A stretch of 64,000 nt of DNA, from positions 37,348,518 through 37,412,517 of the forward strand of contig NC_087062.1 of NCBI RefSeq assembly GCF_963678635.1, in the 5' to 3' direction. This DNA is from Symsagittifera roscoffensis. Taxonomy: Eukaryota; Xenacoelomorpha; Acoela; Convolutidae. Made by a program: the position numbers and the translations under genes. The notes under the pieces were generated by a model. It did no database searches. It was not told where the DNA came from and worked only from the letters and a program-made list of their open reading frames with translations. Within the stretch, counting starts at the first letter, position 1. Every line of letters begins with the position of its first letter. This document shows, piece after piece, positions 11,441 through 21,970 of this stretch.

Positions 11441-12350
11441 TGTAAAGTTTTGATCCCGCAAGCCATGTACCATTTGCCTACTTAAATCACATATGAGGCT
11501 AAAAATAGGCACTAAAACCTTTGGCTCGAGAGTCAGGGACACTATCTCTTATGATTTGCTACCTCATGCGGTCGGAGCCAATTCGGTTCACTTGCGACAT
11601 GAGACTACGAACCGTGTTACAGCTTAAAGGCTACTACCAAAAAACCCCCACTCTAGAAATAAGAATGCCCCATAGCCAGTTCTCTAAAATCCTAAAACAT
11701 GCGAACGCCATTAGAAACAGGGTGGGAACTTAAGTGTACCGTTAGTTTTTATAGGACAGTGGAAATTTGATCCATTTCAGATGGATTAACCTAAGAAGTC
11801 GCCCTAACTCAACATAACCACATAAAATGCACTCAAGATATTTGAATTAGATACTCACATACCGACTCGACTTCTGAAATTAGGTAAATAATAATCGTAT
11901 AGCAACTCTAGAATTGATTTAAATTAATTAAATTTTTACTCGAGAAGTTTTGAAGAAGTAAGTTTCAAGTCAAGAAGAAGTTTTGCCCAATGAACATTGG
12001 GCAGCTTCAGCTGTCCACCTTTCCTCTCAAGTGTCACTCTGATCCAGTCAATCGTTCTTCTTCATTTCTCTTCTTGAACTCTTGATTTTCTGTCACGAAC
12101 AAGACAGCTCTACTCGTATCGATTTGATCCGGTAAAATTGCAAATAGCAATTTTACTCTCATATTTTTCTAGCGCTTTTACCGCGATTCTAACTCGAATT
12201 TTTTGTCTAATTTTATTTGCTTATCATTTGTCGAGAGAAACTCGAGCACGACAGGCCCCATTCGTAGTTTAAAAAATTACTTTTGTCCCACAAAATTGAG
12301 ATCAAACGTCTAATTCAAGGTCAGACTTCCAAATATGACCGACTGGTACA
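11441..12350 (-). mobile_element. LTR copy 1 (3' LTR of the small LTR element)
   Basis: On the plus strand the repeat begins TGTAAAGTTTTGATCCCGC and ends GACTGGTACA, giving TG...CA-type termini. It matches copy 2 (15,338-16,252) over its full length; the half from 11,880 onward is almost identical while 11,441-11,850 differs at many sites. It also matches the giant element's LTRs at lower similarity. About 10-16 bases outside the TG end (T-run plus ATCGAT) are also shared with copy 2, so the exact terminus is uncertain by that amount. A polypurine-like tract adjoins the other end. Confidence 0.7.
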
Positions 12351-12545
12351 TACTCCTCGGACTCAAGATTGATATACTCAACGCGCGTCATCGTCATTAT
12401 GTCATTGAGCCTCCAGAATGTTGAGTGCGTCTCAAGATACAGTGCTAGTTGTCATTTACAGAAGTTTAATGTGAATACCATCTTCGTGTTTGACTCCAAT
12501 CGAGAAGCCACCAACTCCTGCACCTCATTCATTGCTGCAAACAAG
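12351..12545 (-). other. 3' internal segment with polypurine-like tract, small element
   Basis: Read on the minus strand, the coding remnant runs through a segment containing MNEVQELVASRLES, reaches a stop, and then a purine-rich CCGAGGAGTA lies directly against the LTR start. This order (ORF end, polypurine tract, LTR) is that of a retroelement 3' end and fixes the element's orientation as minus. The same segment adjoins the LTRs at 16,253-16,426 and 17,165-17,340. Confidence 0.55.
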
Positions 12546-13252
12546 GTCTGATTTTTCTGATATATTTGTGTTTGGCGTCGGTTCACCACTTCTCAAGTGC
12601 TCAAGTATTCCCGCGGCATGCAGATGATCGTTCATCCCCGCGAACAACGACAACTCCGGCTCACACGGCGTTTCCGACTTCATTGCTACAATAAGAGTCA
12701 ACATCTGATTTAGTTCCGCGCCTGGTAGCAGATACACCAATTTATCTGGCCAAAATAATTTCGGGGAGGTTCCAACGAAGTCTGACCCCGACACGATGAT
12801 CACCCTCGCTGATCCAGGGTCCGAGCGATCATAAACTGCCAGAGTCTTGGCCAGCTGTGAGGTCCCATGGGGTTTCCGGTAACTCTGATCTTCTGAAAGT
12901 TTCGGGCCCATGTAGGCATTATCGGGGAGTCCCATGCTTTTCGGCTCAAGATTTTTTCTACGGCTCGTAATTGCACAGGAATTGCCACTTTAATTCTGGC
13001 TACATTCGTACGATGTTTCGGTGGTTCAAATATGAGGCCTGGGCTTCCCAATTCCTTGCGAGGCCGGTAGTTGACTTGTCCAATGATTGATTCCTTAGGA
13101 ATCCCAATAAAGTCCGCCGTTTCCAGGGTTTTGTCTCGAGAAAAGTGCGCTTCAAGTAGTGATTGCTCAGGTCCTCGTGTGAGAGGTTCTCGAGTCCCAA
13201 GACCTCCATTAGCTCTTGCCTGCAAAATTGTCACATTATAGCTAAACAGCAA
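12525..13252 (-). pseudogene. SGNH-like second module (small element)
   Basis: Two overlapping minus-strand frames (13,252-12,800 and 12,935-12,525) together encode one decayed protein region. Its N-terminal part has LGSPGLIFEPP and KVAIPVQLRAVEK. Its C-terminal part has RVIIVSGSDFVG, LVYLLPGAELNQ and LSLFAGMNDHLHAAG. The strand-G-S-D, PGA and AGMND spacing resembles SGNH hydrolase blocks I-III, but block I reads GSD instead of GDS, so catalysis is doubtful. A near copy sits at 17,343-18,070 in the giant element, differing for instance by SGSDF versus AGSDF. One frameshift separates the two frames. Confidence 0.6.
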
Positions 13253-13894
13253 TCAAAATCTGCTTCCACCTGCACCCTTAATTCCAGCTTTATAAGCCAT
13301 CTTTTAAAGTTTTTTTTTGTTCAAGTCAGTCAAAAAATTGTCATGCAGCGCTGTGACTTATATAAATAGGTAGAGTATATTAATAACAAAGTTTGCTAGG
13401 TTAAAATTTCTTTTCCGTGCCCTCAGATTTTATCTGAGTTCACACTCAAGACTTAAGAACCAATACCTGAGCATCCTGCGTAACTAACAACCCCCGTCTT
13501 CGAAGTACTGTGTCGAGACGCACTCAACACAGTGATCTGCCTCATCAATTCCTCTTCATCCTCGGAACTTATCACGATTTCCTCCCATGCCTTCAGCTGT
13601 TCATAGGATCGCATCCATTCATTTTGCTATTGCAATCTTCTCGTTTGACTTGGTAGGCTCTTCACCCTGGAATCTCTGTTCAAGCAAAAGGAGCTATGCA
13701 AGCTCAAGCTCACGTTCTTCGCCAGGTCATCTTCCAGTATTGATTCCCTTGCCTTGGTATTAACTCTAGACACCCGGACAACTCTTTTCCAGCCCGTGGT
13801 TATCCCGCTACGGTGGGTGAGCAGAGGTCTCTTGAAGGCTTCCGGGCCTAACTCGGCCAGGAATGAACGGTACTCCTTCTGATCTTACTTTATT
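13253..13894 (-). pseudogene. Decayed internal region of the small element
   Basis: This joins the cargo ORF to the last module on the minus strand. Fragments are Glu/Arg/Lys-rich and full of stops. Nothing is recognised beyond continuity with its neighbours. Confidence 0.35.
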
Positions 13895-15337
13895 CTACGT
13901 CGAAGTGTGTAGCCAAGAGTTCAGTGTCGCTCGAAACCATATAAAGAATCCTATGCGGCTCCACACGTGTCTCATGTCCATGTGTACAGCGAATACTTTG
14001 CCCGCAGTTTGAAACAACTCAAGCCTCCGGCTATAGTCAATGGCATGTATCGACTCCACTGTTGGTGCCTTCGGCGCATAATTCTTCGTTACGTTCTCCT
14101 CAATCCATCGCAGCGCCAGCATCGATTTCACCACGAAGAAGGTGACTTTTTGTTGATGTTCGGGTAGCCCTATCGACTGGATTTTTTCAACATATCATAT
14201 CAAGCAGAGATTTGACTGCTCCGGATACCACACTGTCTGAGCCAGACAATGACATGGGCATTCTCCGTGCGTCAAGTTCATGCTGCGGAAATTGCGCTCT
14301 CCTGAAGCCTCTAGCAAAGGCTCAAACTCCATCATCTTCGCATGCTTCACGTCATTCTCGTCCACGGCTTGGGCGCTATTCGTCGTCTTCCCGATCGTGT
14401 TTTGCCTTTCGAAGTCACTAGTATTCTCTTTTACCAAATTCAAGAGTTCCTCCCCCCAGATCTCACTCAAGTCCATCTCCGATCCCCAGGTACCGCTCCC
14501 AGCATCTTCCGTAACAACCGATGTGAATGGTGTGACATCCGCGCCAAGCGCACGCACTTGGGCACCGACAAAGCCTTCTCAATCAGCAACGTCTGACTAG
14601 ACCCTTCCACCATTGCAATATGTAACGGATATTGACTTCCGCACAAGTTCGCCATGACCGATCCCACCAGAGATTTCGCATTCACGGAAAAACTCATCTC
14701 TGCCTCAAGACCGACCTTCCATCCTCTGATATTTGTAGTACTTCTGGATTATTTGTAGTACTCCAGGCCAGTACTCCACACTCAACGCTGTCACCACATG
14801 ATGTTCTGGTTCTAGCATCTCCAGTGACTCCATACTACCCATTCTTGAGAAAAATCCCAACGCCGTCGCTAAATGCACCGTGGTGCTCGCAAACAATCAG
14901 CCGATATTTGCACCTCACTTTTTTTCCTTCTCAGTAAAATCACCAAACCAAGTGGATAGATCTTTCCTTTGAAAAGACTGTATCCTGACACAAGACCGTC
15001 CACCACAAGAATGTTCCCCGCCTCCACTCGCAAGATTAAGACAACTGCCTGGCTCCAGCTTCTTAGGCGACTCGTTCGGCTTGCTCATGGCTTCTTCAGA
15101 TTCTTTTCGATGAGGCAGGATCAATTTGTTTATTACGTTCAGATTCCCCAGATCCTCATCCTTCCCTGGTGACAGTCTCACTCGCTCCGTGACCTCTTCG
15201 TTCAAATTTGCCTGAAGATGTGGACACCAAGATGGTCTCAGCAACTTCCAATCAGTTCCCAAGTTCTTATATGGCTTATGACTAAAGCGTTCAATAAAAG
15301 TAATCGGTTTTTGATTGTCAGTGTTTTTTTTATCGAT
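13895..15337 (-). pseudogene. Unrecognised cargo ORF of the small LTR element
   Basis: Five minus-strand frames follow in order (15,358-14,915; 14,896-14,705; 14,697-14,467; 14,557-14,195; 14,134-13,895) and look like one coding region broken by about four shifts or stops. Recognisable stretches include NVINKLILPHRKE, HVVTALSVEYWPG, LWCGSQYPLHIAMVEG-like sequence around 14,640, VRALGADVTPFTSVV and KVFAVHMDMRHVWSR. There is no RT, RNase H, integrase or protease motif and no zinc knuckle. The leader side overlaps the post-LTR sequence shared with the giant element. I do not recognise the family; the alternation of hydrophobic strands and helices suggests a folded enzyme rather than gag. Confidence 0.5.
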
Positions 15338-16252
15338 TGTAATGTTTTGATCCCGCAAACCATGTAACAGTTGCCTACTTAAAATCGCATATGAGTTTAA
15401 GAAAAATAAGCACTAAAACTTTTGGCTCGAGAGTCAGGGACACTATCTCTTGTGTTTTTCTACCTCATGCGGTCGGAGCCATTTCGGTTCACTTGCGACA
15501 TAAGACTACGAACCGTGATGCAGCTTAAAGGCTACTACCGAAATACCCCCACTCTAGAAATAAGAATGCCCCATAGCCAGTTCTCTAAATACCTAAAACA
15601 CGCGAACGCCATTAAAAACAGCGTGGGAAACTTAAGTGTACCGTTAGTTTTTATAGGACAGTGGAATTTTGATCCATTTCAGATGGATCAAGCTAAAAAC
15701 TCGCCTTAACTCAACATTACCACAAAAAATGCACTCAAGAAATTTAAATTAGTTACTCACATACCGACTCAACTTCTCTAATTAGGTAAATAATAATCGT
15801 ATAGCAACTCTAGAATTGATTTAAATTAATTAAATTTTTACTCGAGAAGTTTTGAAGAAGTAAGTTTCAAGTCAAGAAGAAGTTTTGCCCAATGAACATT
15901 GGGCAGCTTCAGCTGTCCACCTTTCCTCTCAAGTGTCACTCTGATCCAGTCAATCGTTCTTCTTCATTTCTCTTCTTGAACTCTTGATTTTCTGTCACGA
16001 ACAAGACAGCTCTACTCGTATCGATTTGATCCGGTAAAATTGCAAATAGCAATTTTACTCTCATATTTTTCTAGCGCTTTTACCGCGATTCTAACTCGAA
16101 TTTTTTGTCTAATTTTATTTGCTTATCATTTGTCGAGAGAAACTCGAGCACGACAGGCCCCATTCGTAGTTTAAAAAATTACTTTTGTCCCACAAAATTG
16201 AGATCAAACGTCTAATTCAAGGTCAGACTTCCAAATATGACCGACTGGCACA
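15338..16252 (-). mobile_element. LTR copy 2 (5' LTR of the small LTR element)
   Basis: Plus-strand termini are TGTAATGTTTTGATCC and CGACTGGCACA. It matches copy 1 over its length. On the minus strand it is followed by a leader of about 65 bp ('actgacaatcaaaaaccgatta', 'gaacgctttagtcataagcc') that is also found next to LTR copy 4 at 37,045-37,110, which marks this side as the 5' LTR and primer-site end. No standard tRNA primer-binding site is obvious. Confidence 0.7.
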
Positions 16253-16426
16253 TACTCCCCGGACTCAAGATTGATATACTCATCGCGCGTCATCGTCATT
16301 ATGTCATTGAGCCTCCAGAATGTTGAGTGCGTCTCAAGATACAGTGCTAGTTGTCATTTACAGAAGTTTAATGTGAATACCACCTTCGTGTTTGACTCCA
16401 ATCGAGAAGCCACCAACTCCTCCACC
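16253..16426 (-). mobile_element. Extra 3'-internal fragment upstream of LTR copy 2
   Basis: This copies the 12,351-12,520 segment (polypurine-like tract TCCGGGGAGTA plus ORF end). A true 5' LTR should not be preceded by 3'-internal sequence. LTR copy 2 is therefore shared by two element units in tandem, as expected from LTR-LTR recombination or insertion of one unit into another. Confidence 0.6.
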
Positions 16427-17164
16427 AGGCTAAGAAAAAAGGCCCTATAACCATACCCCCACTCTAGGATTAAGAACTCCCCCATATTCACGTCTCTAAA
16501 TACCTAAAACACGCGAACGCCATTAAAAACAAGGTCGGAAACCTAAGTATAACGTTAGTTTTTAATGGACAGTGCAAATATGATCCTTTTCAGATGAATC
16601 AATCTAAAAACTTGCCTTAACTCATCATAACCACATGAAATGCACTCAAGAAATTTAAATTAGGTACTCACATACCGACTCGATTTCTGGAATTAGATAA
16701 ATCATAATCGTATAGCAGCTCTTGAATTGATTTAAAATAATTAACTTTAAATCGAGAAGTTTAGAAGAAGTAAGTTTCAACTCAAGAAGAAGCTTCGCTA
16801 TTTTAACTACTGGGCAGCTTCATCTGTCCACCTTCCAACTCAAGGGTCACTCTGGTCTATTCAATCTTCCTTCTTTATTTCTCTGTTTGAACTCTTGCTT
16901 TTCTGTCACGAACAAAACAGTTCTACTCGTATCGAATTGTTCCGGTAAAATTGCGAATAGCAATTCTACTCTCAGAATTTTCTAGCGATTTTCCCGCGAG
17001 TCTAACTCGAATCTTTTGTCTACTTTTATTTGCTTTTTCATTTGTCGCGAGAAACTTGAGCATGACAGGCTCCATTCGAAAATTAAAAAATTATTTTTGT
17101 CCCACAAAATTGAGATTAAACGTCTAATTCAAGGTCAGACTTCCAAATATGACCGACTGGCACA
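16427..17164 (-). mobile_element. LTR copy 3 (3' LTR of the giant element, truncated)
   Basis: It begins abruptly at 'aggctaagaaaaaagg' (about 48 bp into the LTR) and ends CGACTGGCACA at 17,164. The first roughly 400 bp are the same as LTR copy 4 at 37,156-37,554, after which the two diverge clearly. The polypurine-like TCCGGGGAGTA lies directly outside, at 17,165-17,175 on the minus strand. The missing edge is where the small element joins. Confidence 0.7.
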
Positions 17165-17175
17165 TACTCCCCGGA
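17165..17175 (-). promoter_or_regulatory. Polypurine tract of the giant LTR element
   Basis: On the minus strand TCCGGGGAGTA lies immediately before the LTR start TGTGCCAGTCGG. Position and purine content fit the plus-strand primer of an LTR retroelement. Equivalent tracts lie at 12,351-12,361 and 16,253-16,263. Confidence 0.55.
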
Positions 17176-17342
17176 CTCAAGATTGATATACTCATCGCGC
17201 GTCGTCGTCATCATGTCAGTGAGCCTCCAGAATATTGAGTGCGTCTCATGATACAGTGCTAGTTGTCATTTACAGAAGTTTAATGTGAATACCACCTTCG
17301 TGTTTGACTCCAATCGAGAAGCCACCAACTCCTGCACCTCAT

Positions 17343-18070
17343 TCATTGCTGCAAACAAGGTCTGAAATTTCTCTTAGATTTTTTTGGCGTCGGTTCACCA
17401 CTTCTCAAGTGCTCAAGTATTCCCGCACCATGCAGATGATCGTTCATCCCCGCGAACAACGACAACTCCGGCTCACACGGCGTTTCCGACTTCATTGCTA
17501 CAATAAGAGTCAACATCTGATTTAAATCCGCGCCTGGTAGCAGATACACCAACTTATCTGGCCAAAATAATTTCGGGGAGGTTCCAACGAAGTCTGACCC
17601 CGCCACGATGATCACCCTCGCTGATCCAGGGTCCGAGCGATCACAAACTGCCAGAGTCTTGGCCAGCTGTGAGGTCCCATGGGATTTCCGGTAACTCTGA
17701 TCTTCTGAAAGTTTCGGACCCATGTAGGCATTATCGGGAAGTCCCATGCTTTTCAGCTCAAGATTTTTTCTTTTGCTCGTAACTGCGCAGGAATTGCCAC
17801 TCTAACTTCTGCTACACTCGTATGATCATTCGGTGGTTCTACTATGAGGCCTGGGCTTCCCAAATCCTTGAGAGGCCAGTAGTTGACTGGTCCAATGATT
17901 AATTCTTAGGAATCCCATTCAAGTCCGCCGTTTCCAGGGTTTTGTCTCGAGAAAAGTGCGTTTCAAGCGCCTTCAGCCAATCTACGCAGTAGTGATTGCT
18001 CATGTCATTGTGTGAGAGGCTCTTGAGTCCCAAGACCTCTATTAGCTCTTGCCTGCAAAATTGTCACATT
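17343..18070 (-). pseudogene. SGNH-like second module (giant element, 3'-most ORF part)
   Basis: Minus-strand coding remnant homologous to 12,525-13,252. It contains RVIIVAGSDFVG, LVYLLPGADLNQ and LSLFAGMNDHLHGAG. It lies downstream of the SGNH hydrolase domain in the same orientation and directly before the polypurine tract, so it is the last coding part of the element. The upstream portion (17,750-18,070) is broken by frameshifts but still shows the conserved framework. GSD in place of GDS at block I makes it look like a degenerate sister of the catalytic SGNH domain upstream. This is inference from motif spacing. Confidence 0.6.
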
Positions 18071-18399
18071 ATAGCTAAACAGCAATCAAAATCTGCTTCC
18101 ACCTGCACCCTTAATTCCAGCTTCATAAGCCATCCTTTAAAGTTTTTTTTGTTCGAGTCAATCAAAAAATTGCCATGCAGCATTGTGACTTACATAAATA
18201 GATAGAGTATATTGATAACAATAATTTGTAGGTTAAATTTTCATTTCCGTGCCCTCAGATTTTATCTGAGTTCAGACTCAAGACTCAAGAATCAATCCCT
18301 GAACATCCTGCTTAATTCTTGCCCCCGTCCCGTTCATTCGCTCCAGATACTTAGCCTTGATTGATTCTCCAGGGCCTCCTGCCGGTGCTCGGGCATTCT

Positions 18400-19200
18400 T
18401 CTTCTTCTCCGCCACTAACACTGATGACAACACAGAGCTTTATGGTGTGGAAGACTCCTCGTCATCTCTCTCCATGGGTGCCGAACCCAGCTGCCGGCTG
18501 CTGCTGCTCCTCGAAGTCCCTCTAGAATCAATTTTCCCTCCCAATTGGTCAGCCACTGGCGTAACTGAAATGAAGGAAGACCTGAGGGCGGACCAAAAGT
18601 AAATTGATTATTCTCCACCAGATCCAACTCTAGATTGTTGATATGCCTCTGAAACACACCATTCAGCATCTCCGCGTCCTTGGGTTTATCGAAGTGGATG
18701 CCATCCGAAGATGAGTTCAAGGCAGGGAATCCTCCATCATTCTCGCGACATCGAGCAGCCTCATGGGCAGGAACCTTCTCTTCCGCATTTGCCTGATTAT
18801 ATCGTTGAAGTGGCGCACCCTTTCATTCATGTTCATTGCGTTCTGGTCTGCCATCATATTGTAGGGAACCGTACAAATCGTGCGCACCGTAGGGTCCAAG
18901 TAGATCCTCAGCTCCTCAAGAAGGCAGCTGACCTTGTCCTGAAGCCTCATCACATTCCGCGACTCGCCTCTAGAACATCATTAGTCCCATCATTAGGGTG
19001 ACAGTGTACACCTTTCCCATTTCCAGCATCTCTAGCGACGCCAACATCTGGGGCATTGCTGCACCCGAGAAACTCAAGATTCCCACCGGCCAGTGCACCT
19101 GGATCCTCGTCGGGACCCTGACAAGACTGTCCCCAATGATCAAGTGGACCGTGCCTTCGGGTTTTCTGGACTGCGTGAAGTATTACACCCAAGACGCGTC
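18400..19200 (-). pseudogene. SGNH (GDSL-type) hydrolase domain in the giant LTR element
   Basis: On the minus strand the four SGNH signature blocks occur in order. Block I is LIIGDSLVR (19,117-19,146, nucleophile Ser). Block II is a Gly in LSFSGAAMPQM (about 19,050-19,080). Block III is GTNDV (18,974-18,988). Block V is DGIHFD (18,689-18,706, catalytic Asp and His). Helical segments such as NMNERVRHFNDIIRQM and a NGVFQRHINNLE tail separate them. Family members are esterases or lipases acting on acyl or acetyl esters. Two frameshifts around 18,970-18,990 break the gene, so this copy is inactive. It lies between a coiled-coil segment upstream and the second module downstream; the post-integrase position is unusual for a Ty3/gypsy element. 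Confidence 0.8.
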
Positions 19201-19299
19201 ATGGAAGGCGTCTCTCCTCTTGCGTTGCCCCGCCGTTCAATCATACCTTTTGTGTCGGTGGTATGCGCCATCTGTGTTCATTTTGTAGTGGGCAATCAT

Positions 19300-20190
19300 G
19301 ACACTCCTCACTGGGTACTCCCTCCAAGTGCGTGGCTCAGTCTCACGTGCCGGACTCTCAGGAGTCCTTGCCTGCAACCTCTCTTGCAACTCCTTGAGAC
19401 GTCACGTCCCCGCGCCAGCCTGAATACCACTAGTTGAGCTGGGTGTCAGACCCGGTAGTGCAATATCCATCAGTGGTTTGGTCCGACCTGACTCAAGATC
19501 TCTCAAGGATGGGACGGGTTGTGGTGGTGTCCATGCGTTCAGGCCCTCATTCATTTGCTTCTGGGCGACGCGATTCAAGTTAATGCGCCACCCGACTGAG
19601 GAGTCTCATCAACTTCCATTCTTGAATCAATTATCGATCGCGTCATCAAGGGTTCAGTCAGCGTCTTCACCTTCCGTTCTGTGCCATCTGCGAGTTCTTA
19701 ATGTTTTTTCCGCAGTTGCTGTATTTCTGATTTTATTTGGTCGCTTTCGCCGTGCTCTCTTGCAGTTTTTTGGGTTGTTCCAGCTCCGATTTCAACGGGT
19801 CCCGCTCAAGTATCACCTTGCCCCTGTCAAGATTGGCCTAGTCTCTATTGACATTCGCTTGATCCATTTCCCGTTGGACTCTTTCCAATTCCCTTGTTAA
19901 CTTGCTGAGGTCAGCGTATGACTCTTCTGTTTGCTGGGATCGTATCATCGATAGCACCTTGCCGCTAGACTGGGTCCCAGTCCCCGCCAGCGGTTTGGTC
20001 TGAAGGGGAAATTCCCCTGCGCCATACTCTGTCGTATTGTTCAAGCCAGGTTTTCTCGCCAAGTCGAATCCCCTCACGCCTCCGCCGATGATCGAGGACA
20101 GCCACCTGGTCTGCTCCTGGATGGAAATTCCGTCCGATGTTTAGCCCACCATCAACAAGTCGTCGGTCTCGGTCGGTGACTCCCTGCACT
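19300..20190 (-). pseudogene. Coiled-coil region of the post-integrase ORF
   Basis: Minus-strand frames at 20,189-19,965 and 20,077-19,838 contain SYADLSKLTRELERVQREMD, a heptad-patterned charged helix, preceded by a Gly/Gln-rich linker. From 19,840 down to 19,300 the strand carries further fragments interrupted by stops, with Arg/Glu-rich and Pro-rich pieces. This probably linked the upstream structural part to the SGNH hydrolase. No enzymatic motif is seen. Confidence 0.45.
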
Positions 20191-20219
20191 CGCCTTGCGA
20201 CTCTAGCTAAAGCTAAATT

Positions 20220-20498
20220 TTAGACCCAGAATGTTTTTGTTCATGACCAAACTAAACCTCCCCTCTTAGTACCTTTAAAGCATTATTCGAAAAAATTCTG
20301 ATAAAAATATTCAATAAGGTACTTTAAAATTGTTCAGGTCCATTTCATATTTTAGCACCATACAGTTCTGAATAGAATTTCTGTTTTAATTGTCATGTCA
20401 GTTATACAAAAACCTATTTTCCTGTCGTGTGCCTCCCTTTCACCTAGCTCAAGACCCTCGTGCCCCCAACTCAGGACCCTCGTGTCCACCCGAGTATC
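20220..20498. other. AT-rich spacer inside the giant element
   Basis: Non-coding on both strands. A short GC-richer part near 20,450-20,500 repeats 'ctcaagaccctcgtgccc' and 'ctcaggaccctcgtgtcc' about 24 bp apart, reminiscent in style of the 21-bp minisatellite at 35.4 kb. Confidence 0.35.
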
Positions 20499-21048
20499 TC
20501 AGGCGATGCTCAAATAGTAGTTCTTGTGTAGGTGTACCATTATCTCTGTTTCAGCGAAGACCACGTGCAGGTTAGCGTATAATTCCCCAGGGTAAAATCT
20601 GCCCCTGTTTGGATTGTAGACTGGCATCGAAACCTTTTTTATCCCTATTTCGACCAGGAAATTCCTCAATCGTGTTAATGCCAGCATCACGTGCTCGGGA
20701 TCCATCACCTTTCTCTCACTGACTCTTGTCACCGAAAAGCATAGGTATTTGTCAGGAACCTGTGTAACTGAAGGAGGAAGTGCCGCCAGACCTCCTAGTC
20801 CTGGTCTCTGCCTGAACAGAAATTCCACGTTTTGGTACTATCTCTTGAAATCGGCTTCCAATCTGGTGTTGAAACTCATATCCGCTTATGCAGATTGCGC
20901 GGGTCCTATCTGACAAGATAAAGTCACTGTCCGTGATCAATATGTTCTCTGAGTACTCATTCAGTATCTCGAACTTGGACTTGAAATTTCTTCCAATGGT
21001 AGGCTCGACTTCTTCTTGATCCAGTTCCAACCCGTTATTCTCTCTCAC
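20499..21048 (-). pseudogene. Post-integrase segment with macro-domain-like pattern
   Basis: Two minus-strand frames (21,048-20,752 and 20,828-20,499) encode LCFSVTRVSERK, VMLALTRLRNFLVEIGIKKV, SMPVYNPNRGRFYPGEL and HVVFAETEIMVHLHKNYYLSI. The strand-helix-strand order with an S-M-P-x-Y turn and a late 'ev.lh' strand is reminiscent of the C-terminal half of macro (ADP-ribose-binding) domains. The Gly-rich ligand loop is not clearly present, so this is only a suggestion. One frameshift joins the two frames, near 20,800. Confidence 0.4.
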
Positions 21049-21970
21049 TTCCTGAGTTTCTTTATCATTAAGTTTTTGGTGTGGGTAAGTCCTACCCCTA
21101 CTCTACGGACAAAAATATTTATCGGCATCCCCGTCGTTGGTGCTGCGCTCAAGTTGTCAGGTGGTATGTCTAATGGTCGGTCTGTCGCCGTCCAACCACA
21201 CAACGAGTTTCCTCCTTTCACATGCTTTCCTGCTGATATGTCGACTTGCTGGATGCTTTGCGTTTCTTTGTCGTCAGCCTGCAGACCATGCATCCACTCT
21301 AGTATCCTCAAGTTTGTATTCTCTCTTCTTTCTATCTCGCTTTGTTCCAGATGCACTTCTTTTTCTGCTGAGGTGTGGTCCTCGTACCACGAGTGCTCAC
21401 TGTCGTTGATGATCTGCCACTCCTCATCCGCTACTAGGTCGCCCATGTTCACCTTCTCTGCACCTAGCTCTTCTGGCTGTATTTTGTCAATTAGGAAGTC
21501 ATCGCCATATCTGTTGTACCTCATACTTGTCTTCTTGTGCCCGTCCCTGCTTGTTTCTTTTGTCATGAGCTGACCTGGCTCTGTCCATTTTGACACCTCG
21601 TCCTTCTCTGGTCCGTTCCAGTTATCTTCTGCTAAAGATCCTTTGTCCGAGCCTACCTTCATCTTTTCATTGTCGTCCATAATCATACATTCGTTGCCAT
21701 TATTCTTAAATCTGGTGCCCTTCTCGTATACCTCGCACGCTGGCTCCACCAGTAGGTACTCGAGTCCTTCCATGTTTTGCGGCACACACCTGTCTTCTGT
21801 TGACGGGACGTGAGGTTTCAGATTTTCAGAGTGCGCCGCACGCCCTGTGCTCAAGAGATACAACCGACACTGCTGGTGCACTTTTGTTATCATAAACGGG
21901 CATCTCCAATTCTTCAATAGCTCTTCTTCGTCCCTTTTGGATGTATGACATTTTGGAACACCGAGACATA
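21049..21970 (-). pseudogene. Integrase C-terminus (GPY/F-like) and acidic linker
   Basis: A 290-codon minus-strand frame begins with KNWRCPFMITKVHQQ, the position and pattern of the GPY/F module that ends gypsy integrases, with Cys where Gly is usual. The rest is highly acidic and hydrophilic (many Glu, Asp, Lys), including YLLVEPACEVYEKGTR. It is one of the longest intact frames in the element. It continues the pol polyprotein beyond the integrase into the accessory region. Confidence 0.6.

Noticed and set aside
16253-16426. Part of the LTR itself
   Set aside because: The TG...CA edges and the polypurine tract place the LTR end at 16,252; LTR copy 4 stops at the corresponding base.
18400-19200. 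An independent host lipase gene
   Set aside because: It lies between integrase and the polypurine tract in element orientation, has no introns or start, and is frameshifted.
21016-21573. A 185-codon plus-strand frame
   Set aside because: It is antisense to the 290-codon minus-strand post-integrase frame, which has the GPY/F motif and element context.
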